Shown here in pieces: positions 33,193-42,069 of a stretch of DNA of 64,000 nt. The stretch is from Sphingobacterium kitahiroshimense. Lineage in GTDB: Bacteria > Bacteroidota > Bacteroidia > Sphingobacteriales > Sphingobacteriaceae. Made by a program: the position numbers and the translations under genes. The stretch covers positions 3,906,001 through 3,970,000 of the forward strand of contig NZ_JAOQNK010000001.1 of the NCBI RefSeq assembly GCF_025961315.1, in the 5' to 3' direction. Each line of letters begins with the position of its first letter. The first letter of the stretch is position 1. The notes beneath the pieces are model-generated. The model was not told the DNA's origin. It did no database searches and saw nothing but the letters and a program-made list of their open reading frames with translations.

Positions 33193-34725
33193 TTAGTTTG
33201 CAGTCAATGCTACTGCGTTTAATTGTCTCGAAGTTCCATCCGGACCTACAGCGACAATGTTATCAAAGATAACACGGGTGCCCGGCGTGATACCGTTTAA
33301 GGCAGATGCCATACTTGAACTCAATTGATTGCCAGAAGTTGATAATACAATGGCATCAGCACGTGGCTTGGCAATGATCATTGTAAATTTAGTCACCTTA
33401 AAGTTCGCATCAAAGTCAAAGTTGTCCAGTTTCGCAAAGATTGCATTCTGTGCTTTCAACGCCACGGTAGCCATACTGCCACCTGTTTTTCCTGCAAATT
33501 TTGCAATTGGATCTGGAATACGTTTAACACGGAATTCCGTGGTACTCAAGGTCTGCATTTTACCCGGTGCTACTTCAGCACTAATAGAAATGCGTGCAGT
33601 ACCTGGTGAGGAAACACGGGCATTGTACTTACCGCCTGATCCTGAAAGGCTACCGCCTGTCATGCTAACTTTTACCTTATCTGTTGGTGTTCCTGCAGCA
33701 GAAACGGATAATGGGTTATCAACACCAATGTAAAGCACATTCATCTTGTCCGGTGATACAACTGCCGAAGGGCGTGCCACCTGATAGGTCTGTGTCGCTG
33801 TACGATATTCTTTCATCGAACCATCCGTTTGTTTCACCTGCACAACTCCGGTCCAAGAGAAGATACCTTCCTTGCTTGTCGATACATTGTACACTCCTTT
33901 TCCATCAACAATCTGTAATGGTGAACCATTGACACTGATGGCGGGTTGTGATTTAGAATCTGAAGCGGTTAAAAATACTTCTGCTTTATAGGGTTGTCCC
34001 TGTACTAAGTACGATGTTGGAGCAACAGCCACTGCGGCAAATTTGTCCAGATTAACAACTGCCTGATCCATTTTGCCTAAGATTAATTTCACCATATCCG
34101 ATTCCGCATTTTGAGCATCGGTCTGGATTTTGGTCAAAATAGTCATCGCTGCTGTTAGGGGAGTGCCACTTCCGAAATTGATTTCTTCCCAGCTTTTCTT
34201 GCCGTTGACAGATTTTTCAGGATCCTTTGCTTCCAATGAAAAGGAAACACTTTTTTGTTCTTCAGGTGTCAATAAAGCGAGGAGCTTAGCTCTTGTTTCA
34301 TTGATCTTATCCTTTAATACGGTTCCTTTTTTCTCATTGATCATCAGATTCGGCGAAATATCTTCGTTTTCTCTTTTAACAAGATCTCCTTTTTCAGGAT
34401 CAATACCGCCACCTTGCTTGGTGAAATCTTCTTTTAGTGAGCTGATATAGGTGTTCAGTTCTCCGATGATCGCCTGTGCTTTTTTAGCTTTATCGTAGAT
34501 CGGTTTCGCACGCGCAGGCTCTTCCTTTAATTTGGTGCTTTCAAATGCCGAGAACAATTGCTGTACGGCAGTGTTGACATTTGAGCGAGATGATTCGAGG
34601 CTATTGTTGATGTTTTTAAATGCATCCAAGATCGTATCGGGCACATTCAATGCAAGTAATGCAAGTAGTACCAGATAAAGAATGCTGATCATTCTCTGTC
34701 TTGGTGTCTCTCTTCCTAATGCCAT
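33193..34725 (-). CDS. gldM: GldM/PorM, type IX secretion/gliding motor subunit
   Basis: 510 residues. N-terminus MALGRETPRQRMISILYLVL, LLALLALNV: a single TM helix preceded by the basic residue R9, which pairs with GldL in the motor. The rest is the long periplasmic shaft of helical and Ig-like domains. GldL and GldM form the proton-driven rotary motor of the type IX secretion system. Here gldM is directly followed by a terminator, and the usual gldN is not next to it. Confidence 0.92.
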   Translation of the reverse strand: MALGRETPRQRMISILYLVLLALLALNVPDTILDAFKNINNSLESSRSNVNTAVQQLFSAFESTKLKEEPARAKPIYDKAKKAQAIIGELNTYISSLKEDFTKQGGGIDPEKGDLVKRENEDISPNLMINEKKGTVLKDKINETRAKLLALLTPEEQKSVSFSLEAKDPEKSVNGKKSWEEINFGSGTPLTAAMTILTKIQTDAQNAESDMVKLILGKMDQAVVNLDKFAAVAVAPTSYLVQGQPYKAEVFLTASDSKSQPAISVNGSPLQIVDGKGVYNVSTSKEGIFSWTGVVQVKQTDGSMKEYRTATQTYQVARPSAVVSPDKMNVLYIGVDNPLSVSAAGTPTDKVKVSMTGGSLSGSGGKYNARVSSPGTARISISAEVAPGKMQTLSTTEFRVKRIPDPIAKFAGKTGGSMATVALKAQNAIFAKLDNFDFDANFKVTKFTMIIAKPRADAIVLSTSGNQLSSSMASALNGITPGTRVIFDNIVAVGPDGTSRQLNAVALTAN

Positions 34726-34755
34726 TTTTATTGATTTAGATTATACATGGATGAA

Positions 34756-35568
34756 TTAAACACGCGGTTGGTTCATTGCACTCAACATATTGCCATAGAT
34801 CGCATTTAAAGCGTTTAGGTTTTTTGCCAACTTGCCAACTTCTTCTTTGAATGCCTTAGAATCATCTAATGACTCATTGAAGTTTTGCATCGTATAACTT
34901 AAATTTTCATAAAATTGGTTCATCGATTTTAAGTGCGTAGCCGAATCCTGTAGTTCACGCTCGTACATACCATTCAATTGTTGCAGGTTTGTTGTCAGCT
35001 TATTCACCTGTTCGTGGTAGCTGGCAGTATCTGCGGATGAATTGGACATCTGTACCAAATTAGCAGAAGCCTGCTCAAAAGCAACACTCATGCTGTCGAA
35101 TTTGGATGTTGCCAATTTCAGCTTTTGCGTAAAATCTTCTGTTGCCAAAGAAACATCTGAGATTTTATTGATCGCCGACATTTTCTCGCTGAAATCACGT
35201 AATCCTCTTCCTAAATTGCCGATACTTGTTTCGTCAATATTAGCATCTGCAAACATTTTGTCCAAAGCTACAGTAGCAGAAGGTCCCGTAGGTGTGTTCA
35301 CGACAGTTGCACTTCTGGTAGGTAGTTCACCGGTATAGTTTTCATCCAATTCTGGATATACGCGGCTCCAATCTGGTTCTGGTGCAGGAGGGTTGAGACC
35401 CATTAGAAAAAATAAGAAGGCTTCAACTCCTAATCCGATTCCGATCATGTAATTGGCATAGGAACCGCCGATGTGGAGAATCTTGAACAGTACACCGATG
35501 ATGACAATACTCGCTCCCCAAGAGATGGCGACATTTAACCATTTCGAATTGTCTTTTTTCTTACTCAT
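34756..35568 (-). CDS. gldL: GldL/PorL, type IX secretion motor subunit
   Basis: 270 residues from MSKKKDNSKW; an upstream in-frame ATG adds 45 residues without homology. Two TM helices (about 11-31 and 36-57) with E49 in IGIGLGVEAFLFFLMGLNPP, the membrane glutamate central to proton-driven rotation, and a long cytoplasmic coiled-coil tail. 30 bp upstream of gldM, operonic. No gldK precedes it. Confidence 0.92.
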   Translation of the reverse strand: MSKKKDNSKWLNVAISWGASIVIIGVLFKILHIGGSYANYMIGIGLGVEAFLFFLMGLNPPAPEPDWSRVYPELDENYTGELPTRSATVVNTPTGPSATVALDKMFADANIDETSIGNLGRGLRDFSEKMSAINKISDVSLATEDFTQKLKLATSKFDSMSVAFEQASANLVQMSNSSADTASYHEQVNKLTTNLQQLNGMYERELQDSATHLKSMNQFYENLSYTMQNFNESLDDSKAFKEEVGKLAKNLNALNAIYGNMLSAMNQPRV

Positions 35569-36032
35569 AGTTTTTGTTGTTATAAATGTATTTAAATTGA
35601 TTACTATTTTGGTTCTTGATATCTTTTTATGTAAAACGTATTTTTCACTTTTTTTAATATAAAATGATATAACAAAAGAAATTATTTGCTTTTCGAGCCA
35701 CACAGCATATTATTTGCGATCTTATTCAGATAGCGCTACATGTGCATGCATGGGTAGGAAAAGATTGCGTCTGTTAAATACAAAAATCAAACCACATCTC
35801 TTGCTGTGATGAAATTTAGGTAGAAAAGCGGCTTATTTATTGTTTTTTTAATATTATATTTATATAATTTTGTCCCATCGTTCTATATTGGTGAATGTGA
35901 TTCGGTTTTATGCTGCTTCGGCTACTAAAAAATAACCTGGGCTGAGCGATGTCACAAAATCTAGCTGTTGCGATAAAAGTTTCTTTTGAATACCATATAT
36001 GCATTTTTTGTTCACTTTTTTCACCTCAATCA
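35569..36032. other. gldL / kinase divergent region
   Basis: About 460 bp between divergent genes, AT-rich. It must hold both promoters. The frame starting at 35949 extends the kinase N-terminally without clear homology. Confidence 0.4.
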
Positions 36033-37130
36033 ATGATCGCTTTTGATTCCTATATTTTGTCGGTGCTACACCATTCGCCCCAAGCAACCGCTATTTATAA
36101 TAACGGTGATCTGAATATCGCTTATGCTAATCAGGGTATGCTGGATATCTGGTGTGCTGATGAGTCCATCATTGGAAAGACCTTATGCGCCTGTTTTCCA
36201 AATTTTGTACAGGAAGGGTTTTGTTCTATTCTTAAAAATGTCTGGAAGACCGGCATTACTTATAATGCCACGGAAGTCGCCGCCAATATTGTGGTGGGAG
36301 ACAGAAAAATCAAACGTTATTTCGACTTTGAGTATAAAGCGATACTTGATGAGAAGGGACAGACTTACGCTATATTGCACACGGCAAGTGATGTGACCGA
36401 AAGAAAATTGGCTAATAATAAAATGGAAAGACAGCGCGAGGAGCTTTCTTTAAGTTATAAATTGGACCGTTTGGCCAGTACCTTATCGCACGATCTGAAA
36501 AATCCATTATCTGTTTTAAAGATGGGAAATGATTTTCTGCTTAAAAATGAAGATCTTTCTGTTGACGTGGCTAAACGATGGTATAAAAATTTCTCTGAAT
36601 CCATACAGAATATTGAATCCATCATCAACCAGACTTTGCAGCTCAATAAAGTACGTGGTTCAAAAAATATGGCTGATTGTGTCGAGATCGATAAAAGGAT
36701 CGGAGAATGGATTAATGAAGTGAAGCTGAATTTTCCAGAACGACAGATCGAATTTCAGTTGGGACATCTCTATTCTTTAAATGCAGACAGTGGTGCGGTA
36801 TATCAGATTTTTGTTAACCTGATTGGTAATGCTGTGAAATTTGCCAATAGTAAAGGGGCATATCTGCATATTGATAGTGAAGAGACAGATCAAGGTATTG
36901 TCTACATTTTTGAGGATAATGGAATTGGTATTCCTGAAGATGAATTAACCAAAGTATTACTCATGGAAGTTCGGGGTACCAATTCTTCACATATAGTAGG
37001 GTCAGGAATTGGATTATCATTGGTAAAAGATCTAATGGAATTTATGGGAGGCACTATCAACCTTTCAAGTGCTATAGGAAAAGGAACGGTTGTTCGATTA
37101 TTTTTTCCGCAAAGTGTAGAGGATTGTTAG
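36033..37130 (+). CDS. PAS domain sensor histidine kinase
   Basis: 365 residues from MIAFDSYILSVL (an in-frame ATG at 35949 would add 28). PAS domain (about 10-125: SPQATAIYNNGDLNIAYANQ), HisKA with ASTLSHDLKNPLSVLKMG carrying the phospho-His, and HATPase with FVNLIGNAVKFAN, EDNGIGIPEDE and GSGIGLSLVKDLM. No TM segment, so it is a cytoplasmic sensor. No dedicated response regulator is adjacent; the single-domain regulator at 38967 is a possible partner. Confidence 0.88.
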   Translation: MIAFDSYILSVLHHSPQATAIYNNGDLNIAYANQGMLDIWCADESIIGKTLCACFPNFVQEGFCSILKNVWKTGITYNATEVAANIVVGDRKIKRYFDFEYKAILDEKGQTYAILHTASDVTERKLANNKMERQREELSLSYKLDRLASTLSHDLKNPLSVLKMGNDFLLKNEDLSVDVAKRWYKNFSESIQNIESIINQTLQLNKVRGSKNMADCVEIDKRIGEWINEVKLNFPERQIEFQLGHLYSLNADSGAVYQIFVNLIGNAVKFANSKGAYLHIDSEETDQGIVYIFEDNGIGIPEDELTKVLLMEVRGTNSSHIVGSGIGLSLVKDLMEFMGGTINLSSAIGKGTVVRLFFPQSVEDC

Positions 37131-37200
37131 GAGAGGGTGAGAAGGTTAGAAAGTTAAAAGGTTAGAAAGCTATAGGGTGGCATGTTTATAATGTTTATTT
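37131..37200. repeat. Low-complexity GGTTAG-type element
   Basis: GAAGGTTAGAAAGTTAAAAG-type units between convergent genes. Confidence 0.55.
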
Positions 37201-37204
37201 GGTT

Positions 37205-38374
37205 TCAGTCATTCCTGCTAACGGGCCAGTAGGAAACGGGTTTAGTTTTGTCGCGATACTCCAATCTACCTGCTTCTATCAGTTTTTGGAGCTGGAATTC
37301 AAGGGTACGTACTTTGATATTCGATATTGTTAAATAAAAAGACAGTGGTTGACCAGGGTTATTCGCAATAAGGTCATACAATTTATCTATTGCTTCCATT
37401 TCTGCCTTTTCTTTTTCTTTATCGTTTTTTAATCTGGTGTTCTTATAATTAGTAAACTTAACTACTCGTGACCGATCTTCAGGTTTAATATAACGAACGA
37501 CTTCGTTTATTGCCTCATGTTTTTTAGAGGTTTTGGTATAGATGAATTTTTCTTTTTTAGAGATCTCTCCGTCTGTTTTAATCGTATTTATTTTGAACCT
37601 AGTCAGTTCTTTTCCCACAAATTTATTCATTAAGTTATTGATATGTAAGGGAGATTTAAAATGCTGATAATTATTTTCAATTTCCTTTGTAATTTCTACG
37701 GCAGTACGATCTGTGAGAAAAAAATCTGTATAGTTGATCATATAGTCAAGGATACTGTACAGCTGTCCTTTTTGTTCTCTGGATATATTTTTCTTACGAA
37801 TAAACTTCTGGACAGGTAATTCTACTGGAATTATTTCGTGTTCAGGAAGTGAATTGACCTTCTCTTTACAATTCATTCCATCATCGATAATTTCAAATCT
37901 TAATATTAACCTCTTCTTTTTATTGCCATATAGATAATCAAAAAGAATATGTGTTTCTATTCCAACGACAATAGCTAACGCATATACTTCATATGCTAGA
38001 AGATGGTCGTAATTTTTATTAAATATTTCGCTCAATGGTGATTCTTCTACATTTGTTGATGGACTTATAGCTATATGAGTGTTAAAAAATAAATCAGATA
38101 GTTTTTTAATTTCATATTCCGGATATTTCAATCGGATGATAGGCATATCTTTAAAAAAATGTTGACATATAAGGGATAGATCTAATCCGAGTGTATGTAT
38201 TATCTTGAAAAAGGCTTTACCGGTTAACTGTATATTTTCATTTTGTATGATAGCTTCAACATCCTGCATCTTTCGGTTGATGATCGATTGATCATAAAAT
38301 AGCGCATTTAGAAGCTTATTTATAAAGACATAGAAATCAGTTAAATTGCATAATTCTTCTTGATTTTTTTCCAT
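37205..38374 (-). CDS. Putative winged-helix regulator, paralogue of 6288 protein
   Basis: 389 residues from MEKNQEELCN (an in-frame ATG at 38416 adds 14). The N-terminal half shares the helical domain seen in the 6288 protein (LLAYEVYALAIVVGIETHIL). The middle is basic and helical. The C-terminus (ISNIKVRTLEFQLQKLIEAG, RLEYRDKTKPVSYWPV) looks like a winged helix with a beta-hairpin wing. No TM segment. Probably a DNA-binding regulator; family not named. Confidence 0.55.
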   Translation of the reverse strand: MEKNQEELCNLTDFYVFINKLLNALFYDQSIINRKMQDVEAIIQNENIQLTGKAFFKIIHTLGLDLSLICQHFFKDMPIIRLKYPEYEIKKLSDLFFNTHIAISPSTNVEESPLSEIFNKNYDHLLAYEVYALAIVVGIETHILFDYLYGNKKKRLILRFEIIDDGMNCKEKVNSLPEHEIIPVELPVQKFIRKKNISREQKGQLYSILDYMINYTDFFLTDRTAVEITKEIENNYQHFKSPLHINNLMNKFVGKELTRFKINTIKTDGEISKKEKFIYTKTSKKHEAINEVVRYIKPEDRSRVVKFTNYKNTRLKNDKEKEKAEMEAIDKLYDLIANNPGQPLSFYLTISNIKVRTLEFQLQKLIEAGRLEYRDKTKPVSYWPVSRND

Positions 38375-38475
38375 TTGAATGTAATAATTAAATCTATGGT
38401 GTTTTAAAATTTGCATTAAATGTTGCAGTGAATGAAGACCCGCTTACAATTTTGTCTGTCTCATTCTTTAAAAAA

Positions 38476-38913
38476 TCACAGCGGAGTAACCGAAATAATT
38501 AAAGGTTTTTCTGCCGCTCTATGTTCAACAATACCTATGTTAAACGTTCCTCCGATTTTGGATATCGTGTTAGTTGAGTAAGCATTTTGATCTATTGCGG
38601 ATGAACATCGTCGAACTGTAATCATTGTGAGTGAATTATCTGATATTTCTGGAATAGATATACTGCTCAGCTCCTGATCGTTACTGCTTCTAATCTCCAA
38701 TTGATAAGGACCTATAGAAGTTATTTCTAATGGAGTATAGTTTTGCTGTTGTACACTAAGGTTTCCCTCCTTCTTTTCGGATAGAGCTATGGATAAAAAA
38801 GACTTGAGATCGATTTTTATAGTCGCAGAGACAGATTGAGCCCTAGTTTCTGGTATGCCTAGTGTAATCAGGTAGAAAAATATCCCTAAAGATATCCGGA
38901 AGGTTTTATTCAT
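38476..38913 (-). CDS. Secreted protein of unknown function
   Basis: 145 residues with a signal peptide (RISLGIFFYLITLGIPETRAQ). The mature part is beta-rich: SVSATIKIDLKSFLSIALSE, YQLEIRSSNDQEL, ISVTPL. It may be a small periplasmic or surface beta-sandwich. It lies between the regulator at 37205 and the response regulator at 38967, all on the minus strand. Confidence 0.6.
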   Translation of the reverse strand: MNKTFRISLGIFFYLITLGIPETRAQSVSATIKIDLKSFLSIALSEKKEGNLSVQQQNYTPLEITSIGPYQLEIRSSNDQELSSISIPEISDNSLTMITVRRCSSAIDQNAYSTNTISKIGGTFNIGIVEHRAAEKPLIISVTPL

Positions 38914-38966
38914 TATTTATTCAGATTAGAAAATTATCTCTTTAAAGGTTCTATTTCTATCACTTA

Positions 38967-39350
38967 CTAACTGTTTGTCGTGAAGAAACGATGTATTTCC
39001 TGTAACACAATATTAAAATTGGTCTTATTGAATATCAATTGTACTCCGCTTTTATGGAATATCTCTATTTCAGAATCCTTAATTGAGCTCGTGTAGCCAA
39101 ATAGCTTAATGGAAGGAAATTTTTCTCTAATCCTGTTAGCTGTTTCTATCCCATCCATCAAAGGCATATGTAGATCAATAATGCATACTTGAGGTAATTC
39201 GGTACAAGCTTCCAGTTGATCAACTAGCTCTTGGCCATTGCTGCAATTATATAACAGATCAAAAATATTGTTCTGGTCGACGATGGCTCTTATAATAGTG
39301 CGCTGCAGGATACTGTCGTCCGCAAATGCAATCTTAATTTTTTTAACCAT
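38967..39350 (-). CDS. Single-domain (CheY-like) response regulator
   Basis: 127 residues from MVKKIKIAFADD. Acidic pair FADDS, phospho-acceptor D59 (VCIIDLHMPLMDG), Thr/Ser in FGYTSSIKD and a C-terminal Lys in IFNKTN. There is no output domain, so it acts by protein interaction or as a phosphorelay intermediate. No kinase is adjacent; the nearest is the PAS kinase at 36033. Confidence 0.88.
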   Translation of the reverse strand: MVKKIKIAFADDSILQRTIIRAIVDQNNIFDLLYNCSNGQELVDQLEACTELPQVCIIDLHMPLMDGIETANRIREKFPSIKLFGYTSSIKDSEIEIFHKSGVQLIFNKTNFNIVLQEIHRFFTTNS

Positions 39351-39419
39351 AATTTTTATCAATATGGAAACTTGGATTTAGTTTGTCGTGTTTTATGGTT
39401 TTGAATTTCAATATTTTAT

Positions 39420-39602
39420 TTAATTTTTGTGTTTTTGGTCAATCTTTCTTGTTTTATTCGTTACTAACGAACTCTTTATTTCGGCTTTATCCTCATAGGA
39501 TAATTTTTCTAGACAAAAGCTGAAGCAACTTTCCATTTCAATTAATATCCATTCTATTTTTGGAGCTACATATAGTTCTTTTTGTAATCTTTTCTCGTTC
39601 AT
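39420..39602 (-). CDS. Small protein of Y-V-x-P leader type
   Basis: 60 residues, MNEKRLQKELYVAPKIEWILIEMES. The 'YVxPxI..I.iE' start matches the small proteins that precede fimbrillin-like lipoproteins in Bacteroidota, including the one at 59387 here (PYVVPRVDATVVVLEQ). No surface lipoprotein follows directly. Function unknown. Confidence 0.5.
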   Translation of the reverse strand: MNEKRLQKELYVAPKIEWILIEMESCFSFCLEKLSYEDKAEIKSSLVTNKTRKIDQKHKN

Positions 39603-39841
39603 CGTTGGTGCGCTTTAGGTTATTAACAATATCTAAAATGGAGCAAATTAATAGTCCAATTCAGACTGCTATTTATGTGTAATCACTTGGTTTTCAGTTG
39701 GAAATATTTTTTATCATATTTTGGAGCTATGTATTAGAGGAAGTTTAATTTCTAAAATTTGAGTATTTAGCGGGGATTGTATAATTTTCCATTACCTAAG
39801 AAAAAAATACAGTATTTATTATTTTACTAGGAAAAAATTAG

Positions 39842-39849
39842 TACCTTTG
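39842..39849 (+). promoter_or_regulatory. TACCTTTG -7 box of recombinase gene
   Basis: Fits TAnnTTTG, 80 bp upstream of the recombinase ATG. No other gene lies in 39603-39929. Confidence 0.5.
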
Positions 39850-39929
39850 AATAAGGTGAATGTAGTCTGAATTGGACTTCTGCGAATATGGTATTATCTT
39901 TATTCACAGATAAATAACGATATAGTTCA

Positions 39930-41168
39930 ATGATTAATTTTGATTTTACCCTGCAGACGCCCAACCCAACAGCCACGATTTTTATTAGAATTTTTGATGA
40001 GTTTCAGAAAGAACATCTACTGAAGACTCCACTAAAAATATGTCCGTCCATGTGGGATGAGGAGAAGCAAAGACCTAAAAACATCTATTTAAAGAAATTT
40101 AAAAAATTGAATAATAAGCTGGACAATCTGAAAATTGCTATAGCTGAATATTTAGAAAATATTAAAAATACGATGCAACTTTCTCCAAATAGGTTGCAGC
40201 AGATTATAAAGAAATATAGCTCAAGCTCAAAAATTGGCTATCCAAAAGATAGTTTGTTAGAGCATATAGAGTCCTATATAAATAGCCGATTGCATTTAAT
40301 TTCTTCCTCTACATCAAAACGTTATATGGTTTTTCTACATTTGCTTGAACGTTTTGAAGGTAATCGAAAGAGGCATCTTCTTTTGCCCGAGGTTAATGCT
40401 TCTTTTGTAAAAGAATTTCTAGAATTTGGAGATTTTGAAGCATATAATAAAAGTACCATTCATCGCACCATCTATTTTGTTAGGACTATTCTTAATTTTC
40501 TGGAAAAGAGAGGTGTTCGTACGTATGTTTATGAACTTGAACTTCCGAGGGAGAAGAAATCAAACTTATTTGTCACGCTGAATGAGGATGAATTAATCAG
40601 GATCAAAAGAACTGAGGTCCCGGAAGATCTGAAGGCAGCAAAAGATTGGCTTATTATCAGTTGTTATACCGGTCAGCGTGTTTCTGATTTTATGAATTTC
40701 AATATGGAGAATATGGAAATTATACATGGAAAACCTTGTATGTCCTTTGTGCAACAAAAGACGCAAAAGGAGATTTTATTGCCTTTACACCCCGCCGCAT
40801 TGAATATTTTGGCTCAAAATGCTAATATTTTTCCTGAAAAACTTTCCGCCCATAAATACAATTGCCAGATTAAAGAGGTGGTTAAACTGGTGGGGATAAA
40901 CAATCTTGTTAAGGTCCGGAAAAGATTGGGATTTAGATCAATTGAAATGCTCGTGCAAAAATGGGAGGCTATTGCCAGCCATATCGGACGTAGAAGCTTC
41001 GCTTCAAATTTTTACGGTAAGATCCCGACTTCTTTGTTGATGGAAGCTACCGGACATACGACTGAACAGATGTTTCATAGGTATATTTCTACAATTGACA
41101 CCGAAAGAACTCGGTCTTTAGGGCAATATTTTGAAAAATCATATAAAGATAAATTTTTAGTCGCATAA
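39930..41168 (+). CDS. Tyrosine-type site-specific recombinase
   Basis: 412 residues. N-terminal Arm-DNA-binding-like region (1-100), SAM-like core-binding domain (about 105-205) and catalytic domain with R250 (YTGQRVSD), K277 (QQKTQKE), H351-x-x-R354 (SHIGRRSFAS), H376 (ATGHTTE) and nucleophile Y385 (FHRYIS): a complete catalytic set. Such Bacteroidota recombinases act as element integrases or as invertases of surface-gene promoters. No obvious att duplication or invertible segment was seen nearby, and its neighbours are sensory and secreted genes. Confidence 0.92.
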   Translation: MINFDFTLQTPNPTATIFIRIFDEFQKEHLLKTPLKICPSMWDEEKQRPKNIYLKKFKKLNNKLDNLKIAIAEYLENIKNTMQLSPNRLQQIIKKYSSSSKIGYPKDSLLEHIESYINSRLHLISSSTSKRYMVFLHLLERFEGNRKRHLLLPEVNASFVKEFLEFGDFEAYNKSTIHRTIYFVRTILNFLEKRGVRTYVYELELPREKKSNLFVTLNEDELIRIKRTEVPEDLKAAKDWLIISCYTGQRVSDFMNFNMENMEIIHGKPCMSFVQQKTQKEILLPLHPAALNILAQNANIFPEKLSAHKYNCQIKEVVKLVGINNLVKVRKRLGFRSIEMLVQKWEAIASHIGRRSFASNFYGKIPTSLLMEATGHTTEQMFHRYISTIDTERTRSLGQYFEKSYKDKFLVA

Positions 41169-41335
41169 GTGTTTAGGTTAGAAAGTTAGATGGTGAGCTG
41201 GTTAAACTTTGTGTGACTCCGTTACTGGTCACTTGTTACTTCATAGTATTTGATTGTAGTATTTAGTAATTGCAAGGTTAGAAAGCTAGAAGGTGAGTTG
41301 GTTAGTAGGTTAGACCTTTTGTTACATTGGGAATT
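41169..41335. repeat. Low-complexity GGTTAG-type element
   Basis: GTTAGAAAGTTAGATGGTGAG units flank a stretch with CACTTGTTACTTCATAGTATTT, the same mixture as at 16017 and 21318. Confidence 0.6.
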
Positions 41336-41458
41336 TTATTTTTTTTAGCCTAAAAAGATGCTTTTTTGGATGTAAACCAATGATTTTGGTGATTTTTAAG
41401 TGTTTTTTGTCCACTTTTGGTAAAATGCTTAAAATTATTTTTTGTACATTAGTTTAAT

Positions 41459-41707
41459 ATGGAATTAGCAAATATTACAAAAGAGAGACTTGTAGAAGCT
41501 CAAAAAAATGGATATACTGCAATTATTACGAAGTACAATTCAAATCCTTTGGATCCGATCTGGATCTTTGAAAAAGTAAAAAAAGATCAGTTTTTTCAAT
41601 TTTCGGAAAACCTTCAGGATACCTATCAGCTGTGCTACCAGATTTCGGAAGCAATTGATACCGTAGAGGAATACCCTTTTATAGGAAAGGTTACTTTGCC
41701 AGATTAG
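41459..41707 (+). CDS. Small hypothetical protein
   Basis: 82 residues, acidic, with aromatic clusters (DPIWIFEKVKKDQFFQFSEN) and no signal peptide. It has its own terminator 45 bp downstream, so it is monocistronic. Family not recognised. Confidence 0.55.
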   Translation: MELANITKERLVEAQKNGYTAIITKYNSNPLDPIWIFEKVKKDQFFQFSENLQDTYQLCYQISEAIDTVEEYPFIGKVTLPD

Positions 41708-41751
41708 GATTGAGAAGCAAAAAAACGAAAAATATACTTATTTAATATGAG

Positions 41752-41783
41752 AGCCGATTAGGAGAAATCCTATCGGCTTTTTT
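41752..41783 (+). terminator. Intrinsic terminator
   Basis: AGCCGAT(T)AGGA pairs with TCCTATCGGCT around GAAA, then TTTTTTAT. From here to 42069 no gene is seen. Confidence 0.85.
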
Positions 41784-42069
41784 ATTTGTATATTCTAAGG
41801 GAATTAAAGCTAGTTCACATCTTATGTTATTGTTATATTCTTTTAAATTGTCAACGAATCGTGATGTTTTCAATCTGTTCCTATATCATCCTATTCTGTT
41901 TTAGAAGTATAGGCATATATACAGATCTGTCCATATTGATCTCATGTGCAAATCGGCTGTACTATTATCTTACATTAGAGATAAAACTATTATCCCCCAC
42001 ATTACGGTGATGAGGGGGATCGTTACAGGGAAAGATCACTTATTTATTTAAAAGTCATCACCATTTTTC

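Noticed and set aside
39603..39929. Invertible promoter next to the tyrosine recombinase
   Set aside because: I looked for inverted repeats flanking a promoter and found none convincing.
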